Position numbers and translations under genes: made by a program. A stretch of DNA of 34,243 bases from Ruminococcus sp. (lineage in GTDB: Bacteria > Bacillota > Clostridia > Oscillospirales > Ruminococcaceae), in assembly GCA_017543595.1 (NCBI GenBank), contig JAFYFU010000087.1:1-34243 (forward strand). Direction: 5' to 3'. Below, piece by piece: positions 31,511 to 34,243 of the stretch (its first letter is position 1; each line of letters begins with the position of its first letter). Below the pieces are notes generated by a model that did not search any database, had not been told where the DNA came from, and saw only the letters and a list, made by a program, of their open reading frames with translations.

Positions 31511-31885
31511 TTAATTCTCCTTCTTCATTTCATCAATCATAACAACAATTTTGGAACGCTGAACAAGAGAAAGTCCTTTCATCATATCAGCAATTTCAGT
31601 TATTTCAGAATCTGATGATGTACTTATATTTATATCTCCATTGTTATTTACACTGTTATCACCTATTTTAATGCTATTATTCATATTCAATATTGGATTT
31701 TCAGTCCTTCCAAGAAGATAATCAACTGATATATCGAAGTAATCGGCAATTTTTATAAGAGTATCGGCTTTGATATTGCCTTTTTTCCAAGTTGGCAAAT
31801 TTCCGCTACTGCCTGTTATTTGTTTACAGAGGTCCGTTATTGCTATTCCATTTTTAACACAAAGTTCCCGAAGTCTTTCAAACAT
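31511..31885 (-). CDS. XRE-family transcriptional regulator
   Basis: Start at ATG 31885, preceded by AAAGGGGG at about 7 nt; a GTG further upstream in frame overlaps the ribosome site and is rejected. 124 residues. The N-terminal HTH (about 1-62: MFERLRELCVKNGIAITDLC, GNLPTWKKGNIKADTLIKIADYFDISVDYLLG) is a typical XRE/Cro-type fold with the family's 'Y-F-x-I-S-V-D-Y-L-L-G' ending. The C-terminal part has an Asn-rich linker and a helical segment (EIADMMKGLSLVQRSKIVVMID), probably for oligomerisation. First gene of the lipoprotein/exonuclease transcript; likely autoregulates through the palindromes in 31915-32007. Confidence 0.88.
   Translation of the reverse strand: MFERLRELCVKNGIAITDLCKQITGSSGNLPTWKKGNIKADTLIKIADYFDISVDYLLGRTENPILNMNNSIKIGDNSVNNNGDINISTSSDSEITEIADMMKGLSLVQRSKIVVMIDEMKKEN
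31517..31642 (-). repeat. Direct repeat of the XRE 3' end, copy 2 (copy 1 at 29345-29470)
   Basis: Intact copy, part of the XRE reading frame and its stop; see copy 1. Confidence 0.85.
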
Positions 31886-31963
31886 ACTAATACCCCCTTT
31901 TTGTCGAAAAAGCACAAATTCAATTAATAGAATTTGTATGAACTAATAATTTTTCAATATATC

Positions 31964-32014
31964 GAAATTAATTTCAAAAATTCGCTTGACATTTTCAAAA
32001 ACTTGAATTATAAT
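31964..32014 (+). promoter_or_regulatory. Divergent control region: plus promoter with palindromic sites
   Basis: TTGACA (31986-31991), 17-bp spacer, TATAAT (32009-32014) drives the plus strand. TTCAA-AAAC-TTGAA (31994-32007) fills the spacer, and GAAATTAATTTC (31964-31975) is a perfect palindrome on the side of the XRE gene. Such sites fit repressor control of both directions. No clean minus-strand promoter for the XRE gene is seen. Confidence 0.7.
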
Positions 32015-32023
32015 ACAATCATG

Positions 32024-32039
32024 GTAAACCAAAGTAAAC
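32024..32039 (+). promoter_or_regulatory. Putative operator, site 1
   Basis: GTAAACCAAAGTAAAC just after the expected start of the plus transcript; related to the site at 32621-32636 (GTTTACCAAAGTCAAC). The shared core is ACCAAAGT-AAC. Confidence 0.55.
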
Positions 32040-32061
32040 GCATGAAGCAAAGGTTAAAGAT

Positions 32062-32241
32062 ATGAAAGAAAAAATAATAAGGTTTTTGAATGTGTTAGTA
32101 AATATTTTGTGTATTTTGACACTTGCTGTACAAATTACTCAACTCATAACACATAAAGACCTTGCCGCTGATACAATTTATCGCCTTTGGATTGATACAA
32201 CTGTAATAATGCTTTATCTGAAAAGCGATTCTAATTGCTGA
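32062..32241 (+). CDS. Small single-helix membrane protein (59 aa)
   Basis: 59 residues: a short basic start (MKEKIIRF), one hydrophobic helix (LNVLVNILCILTLAVQITQLI, about 9-29) and a polar tail ending LKSDSNC. The ribosome site is AAAGGTTAAAGAT before the ATG. It is driven by the promoter at 31986-32014. Its last 11 bp overlap the 3' end of the convergent gene at 32231. Family not known; the size, single helix and antisense overlap resemble small toxin-like or holin-like membrane peptides, but this is inference. Confidence 0.6.
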   Translation: MKEKIIRFLNVLVNILCILTLAVQITQLITHKDLAADTIYRLWIDTTVIMLYLKSDSNC

Positions 32242-32584
32242 AAAAATCTATTATTGCCTCAATAACATTTTGAACTAATGGAGAGTATTTCTCAGCTATA
32301 CTTGGAAGAGTATTCATATATACTATTACAGCAGTCACTAATGCACACGCTCCTGATATGGTCAGTTCATATTTAAATTCTGGCGCATCTTCGGGCAGTT
32401 CGGCACAAAGAGCATTTAATTTATCTATGACAGAAACAGGCAGTGGTCTGTTATCATCTCTTGCTTTTTCAAGTAACTTTTCAGCACTTAATTGAAGTTC
32501 TTCCCATGTAAAGTTTGATGTTTTGCCCCATGTGAAACCTGAAACATCACCCCATGTCAATCCGCTTGATTTATTTTCTGACAT
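32231..32584 (-). CDS. Element-encoded protein with T-W repeats and one membrane helix (117 aa)
   Basis: Start at ATG 32584, with AAGGAAG about 8 nt upstream; the in-frame GTG at 32593 lies within that site. The N-terminus has three short repeats: SGLTWGD, SGFTWGK and SNFTWEE, about 8-10 residues apart. A helical region follows (about 30-65) and then a hydrophobic helix (LTISGACALVTAVIVYM, about 75-93) and an amphipathic tail (VQNVIEAIIDFFSN). Not recognised as a named family. It is transcribed towards, and overlaps by 11 bp, the small membrane protein gene; both promoters bear the same operator-like sequence. Confidence 0.72.
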   Translation of the reverse strand: MSENKSSGLTWGDVSGFTWGKTSNFTWEELQLSAEKLLEKARDDNRPLPVSVIDKLNALCAELPEDAPEFKYELTISGACALVTAVIVYMNTLPSIAEKYSPLVQNVIEAIIDFFSN

Positions 32585-32606
32585 ATTAATCACTTCCTTT
32601 TATTAT

Positions 32607-32636
32607 ATTATAACATTTGAGTTTACCAAAGTCAAC
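32607..32636 (-). promoter_or_regulatory. Promoter of the T-W repeat protein with operator site 2
   Basis: Minus strand: TTGACT (32630-32635), 17-bp spacer, TATAAT (32607-32612). The site GTTTACCAAAGTCAAC (32621-32636) overlaps the -35, so a bound repressor would block it; it also lies in the promoter region of the divergent regulator gene at 32668. Confidence 0.75.
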
Positions 32637-32667
32637 GATTTTTATAAAATTTGAAAGGAGAATTTGC

Positions 32668-32877
32668 TTGAAATACAATATCAAGGAAATAAGAATGGAC
32701 AGGAAAGTAACTCAGCAGGAGTTAGCTGACAGAATAGGTGTAACAAAAGGGTTTATCTGCCGTGTTGAGACAGGCACAAAACCAATATCGCTTGACCTTG
32801 CCGCAGCAATAGCCGATTATCTGAATGTAAGTCTTGACGAACTCGCAGGACGTAAGCAGGAGCAGGGGAAAGAGTAA
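32668..32877 (+). CDS. Small XRE-family regulator (69 aa)
   Basis: The TTG at 32668 is chosen as start because GAAAGGAG stands 7 nt before it; no ATG with a ribosome site exists until an internal Met. The 69 residues are almost only an HTH: IKEIRMDRKVTQQELADRIG, VTKGFICRVETGTKPISLDL and AAAIADYLNVSLDELAGR, with the XRE pattern of helix 2 'T-Q-Q-E-L-A' and recognition helix 'S-x-I-x-x-x-E-x-G'-like. Probably a Cro-like or early-gene regulator. First of the plus-strand early genes; the operator at 32621-32636 is directly upstream. Confidence 0.88.
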   Translation: MKYNIKEIRMDRKVTQQELADRIGVTKGFICRVETGTKPISLDLAAAIADYLNVSLDELAGRKQEQGKE

Positions 32878-32922
32878 TCATCGCAAAACAAACCGCATAG
32901 AAAGTATAAAGGAGATGATAGT

Positions 32923-33321
32923 ATGTCGTTTGAAGGCTACCTTGAATTTTTGGGTCTTGAAATCGTAGAAGAAGAACCTGCTCCGCCCTGCAAGACTTTA
33001 AAGGAAATTCTTGCAGACGGTGACTGCATTGAGGAACTGCCAAAAGAAGATTATACCGTTAAAAAAGTTGATGAAAATATCAAAAACTTTAAGCAGTACA
33101 GGACAGAGAATGAAATTATCTCTACTTACAACACTCCAAAGGCTAATATTATCGTGCATCAGCCTATTCCCGGAAGCATGGAGTACATCAACGGCAGAAC
33201 GGAATTTATTGAGGGCATGAAACTCTTTTATCAGAATCTTGTCAAAAACGGCTTTAACTGGGATAAAGCCGTCAAACAGGCAAGAGAACACGAAAAATTA
33301 AAGAAATATAAAAGCGTTTGA
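32923..33321 (+). CDS. Hypothetical element protein (132 aa)
   Basis: 132 residues, start ATG 32923 after AAAGGAGATGATAGT. An acidic N-terminal part (LEIVEEEPAPP, KTLKEILADG) and a basic helical C-terminus (FIEGMKLFYQNLVKNGFNWD, KAVKQAREHEKLKKYK). No membrane segment or catalytic motif. Family not recognised. It lies 45 bp after the small XRE gene in what looks like an early operon. Confidence 0.78.
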   Translation: MSFEGYLEFLGLEIVEEEPAPPCKTLKEILADGDCIEELPKEDYTVKKVDENIKNFKQYRTENEIISTYNTPKANIIVHQPIPGSMEYINGRTEFIEGMKLFYQNLVKNGFNWDKAVKQAREHEKLKKYKSV

Positions 33322-33331
33322 GGAAAAAACA

Positions 33332-33541
33332 ATGACTGAAATTATTATAAAAGGCAATGAAAACGATATTTCGCTGATAGTTGAAATGATTAAAAAGACT
33401 TACAATGTTGAACTGACAGATACCTGTCTGAAAATACTTTCAGGCAAAGAACAAGGCGAAATCGTCAGCGAGCTGATGAGCAGCGTTGATGTTCTTAAAA
33501 ATCTCATGAACAAAAAGGAGCAGAACCATGACAAAACGTGA
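33332..33541 (+). CDS. Hypothetical small element protein (69 aa)
   Basis: 69 residues, start ATG 33332 after GAGGAAAAAAC. MTEIIIKGNENDISLIVEMI suggests a beta strand followed by helices; no recognised domain. It overlaps the next gene by 14 bp, consistent with translational coupling. Confidence 0.72.
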   Translation: MTEIIIKGNENDISLIVEMIKKTYNVELTDTCLKILSGKEQGEIVSELMSSVDVLKNLMNKKEQNHDKT

Positions 33542-33737
33542 ACTCGCCATAATAATGGCATATACGGACGTTACAACGCTTACAGGTGACGACTTAAAAT
33601 ATTTTTATGAGTATGTGTCGGAGGTTGTAGGCAGGGAAATTTATACACATGAAATAGCAAAAGCTGTCAGTCTTTACAAGAATACGATTATCAAAAACGA
33701 TTTTGCCGCCCTCTGTCAGTCTGCAACCAATGACTGA
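33528..33737 (+). CDS. Phage/ICE-type small protein (69 aa)
   Basis: 69 residues, start ATG 33528 after AAGGAGCAGAACC. The beginning MTKRELAIIMAYTDVTTLTG and the block FYEYVSEVVGREIYTHEIA resemble a small uncharacterised protein seen often in Firmicutes prophages and conjugative elements (from memory, of the DUF7736 kind). Function unknown. Confidence 0.75.
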   Translation: MTKRELAIIMAYTDVTTLTGDDLKYFYEYVSEVVGREIYTHEIAKAVSLYKNTIIKNDFAALCQSATND

Positions 33738-33757
33738 GGAAGCAAGGAGATGATTAA

Positions 33758-33967
33758 ATGGAAAAGAAACGTGAATTTATAGAAGCTTTGGGGGATATTC
33801 TGCGTGAATATTCCCGTGAGAACGTCAATTATATCAGCTATGCAACAGTAAACGGTCAGGAGTATGCTCAGATTGTTTACATGAACGGTTACAGGAAACA
33901 GGTCAATATCACAGGAGATAGCTGTGCGGCGGTTCTTCACGATATTTACCGTGTTTTAGTGCGATAA
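33758..33967 (+). CDS. Hypothetical small element protein (69 aa)
   Basis: 69 residues, start ATG 33758 after AAGGAGATGATTAA. Helical N-terminus (MEKKREFIEALGDILREYSR) followed by a strand-rich part (YISYATVNGQEYAQIVYMNG, KQVNITGD). Not recognised. Spaced 20 bp from the preceding gene, same operon. Confidence 0.72.
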   Translation: MEKKREFIEALGDILREYSRENVNYISYATVNGQEYAQIVYMNGYRKQVNITGDSCAAVLHDIYRVLVR

Positions 33968-33981
33968 TACGGAGTGCTGAT

Positions 33982-34146
33982 ATGAAAGCATACACCAATT
34001 CTGACCTGCTGAAAGCTATGTACATAGTTGATAAGCTGTATGATATTGCAGGGATTTATATTTCAGCAACGGATATCATTGAGAAGTGCGAAAATGAACA
34101 GGAGCTTGACTTCCGGTATTATCCTCTTTGCTATAACAAATGGTAA
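33982..34146 (+). CDS. Hypothetical small element protein (54 aa)
   Basis: 54 residues beginning MKAYTNSDLLKAMYIVDKLY and ending RYYPLCYNKW. A ribosome-site-like GGAGTGCTGAT precedes the ATG, and it follows the previous stop by 14 bp. Codon use and spacing fit the surrounding operon; family unknown. Confidence 0.62.
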   Translation: MKAYTNSDLLKAMYIVDKLYDIAGIYISATDIIEKCENEQELDFRYYPLCYNKW

Positions 34147-34223
34147 GCGATTCGGCGGTTCGCTATAAAAAAGTACCGCTGCCATGCCCGAAAGGGCTGA
34201 ATATAATTGAAAGGAGAAAATCT

Positions 34224-34243
34224 ATGCTTACAGTTAAAAAGCC
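34224..34243 (+). CDS. Start of a further element gene (cut by window end)
   Basis: GAAAGGAGAAAATCT followed by ATG and an open frame (MLTVKK) to the last base. The strong ribosome site supports a real start; the product cannot be identified. The stretch 34147-34210 before it holds no gene that I can support. Confidence 0.55.

Larger units (their letters stand above)
26662..34243. mobile_element. Integrative element inserted in the catalase gene (right end outside window)
   Basis: The left boundary is the point where catalase homology ends (about 26662-26670), next to a large serine recombinase, the usual place for an integrase. Inside are XRE-type regulators, divergent operator-bearing promoters, accessory cargo, and from 32668 a run of short, tightly packed plus-strand genes like the early region of Firmicutes prophages and integrative conjugative elements. 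No structural, portal, tail or conjugation genes are reached, so prophage versus ICE is open. The missing 5' half of the catalase gene and the second attachment site are expected beyond 34243. Confidence 0.8.

Overview
The window looks like a chromosome segment of a low-GC anaerobic Clostridia bacterium, most likely Oscillospiraceae and close to Ruminococcus. This is inferred from the A+T-rich codon use, strong AGGAGG ribosome sites, sigma-A promoters with 17-bp spacers, very large secreted repeat proteins without an outer membrane, the bacterial use of an archaeal-type AspRS, and a CotJC-type manganese catalase remnant. No species assignment can be proved from sequence reading alone.

Layout. 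1-690: end of an amino-acid-type ABC ATPase carrying an unusual C-terminal extension. 691-10967 (minus strand): two units for the cell surface. One is a short peptide plus a 1982-residue secreted protein; the other is a 906-residue beta-helix protein, two more short peptides and a membrane-anchored Ser/Thr-rich protein. The two big proteins share a roughly 290-residue module and the three peptides share a motif. 11112-12932: ppa-prs operon (pyrophosphatase, PRPP synthetase). 13090-15736: a soluble diguanylate cyclase with a LacI-type sensor domain, followed by kptA split by a -1 frameshift at a run of seven A. 15751-24793: housekeeping and transport genes, namely an archaeal-type AspRS, an O-acetylhomoserine sulfhydrylase, a MacB-like ABC exporter, a GNAT acetyltransferase and LeuRS. 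24809-26220: a large inverted repeat, a XerC/D-type recombinase and a 58-residue protein with a striking promoter region.

26242 to the window end: a mobile element. A CotJC/manganese-catalase reading frame is cut at about 26661 and only its C-terminal two thirds remain. Immediately next to the break lies a large serine recombinase, followed by an accessory region and then a phage/ICE-like early region (XRE regulators and a run of small plus-strand genes) that continues past the window. This resembles skin-like or comK-type gene-interrupting elements whose excision restores the host gene.

Within the element the stretch nearest the recombinase is the most unusual part. Three consecutive promoter-terminator units (28200-28569) would each make an RNA of about 65-110 nt. 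Then come two similarly organised minus-strand cargo modules, each with the same hairpin at its downstream end and an XRE gene at its upstream end: a 63-residue protein plus GNAT with a decayed XRE remnant, and a BRCT-exonuclease-BRCT protein plus lipoprotein with an intact XRE. Two small membrane proteins are encoded tail-to-tail (32062-32584). Their promoters carry related 16-bp sites, pointing to shared control by an element-encoded repressor.
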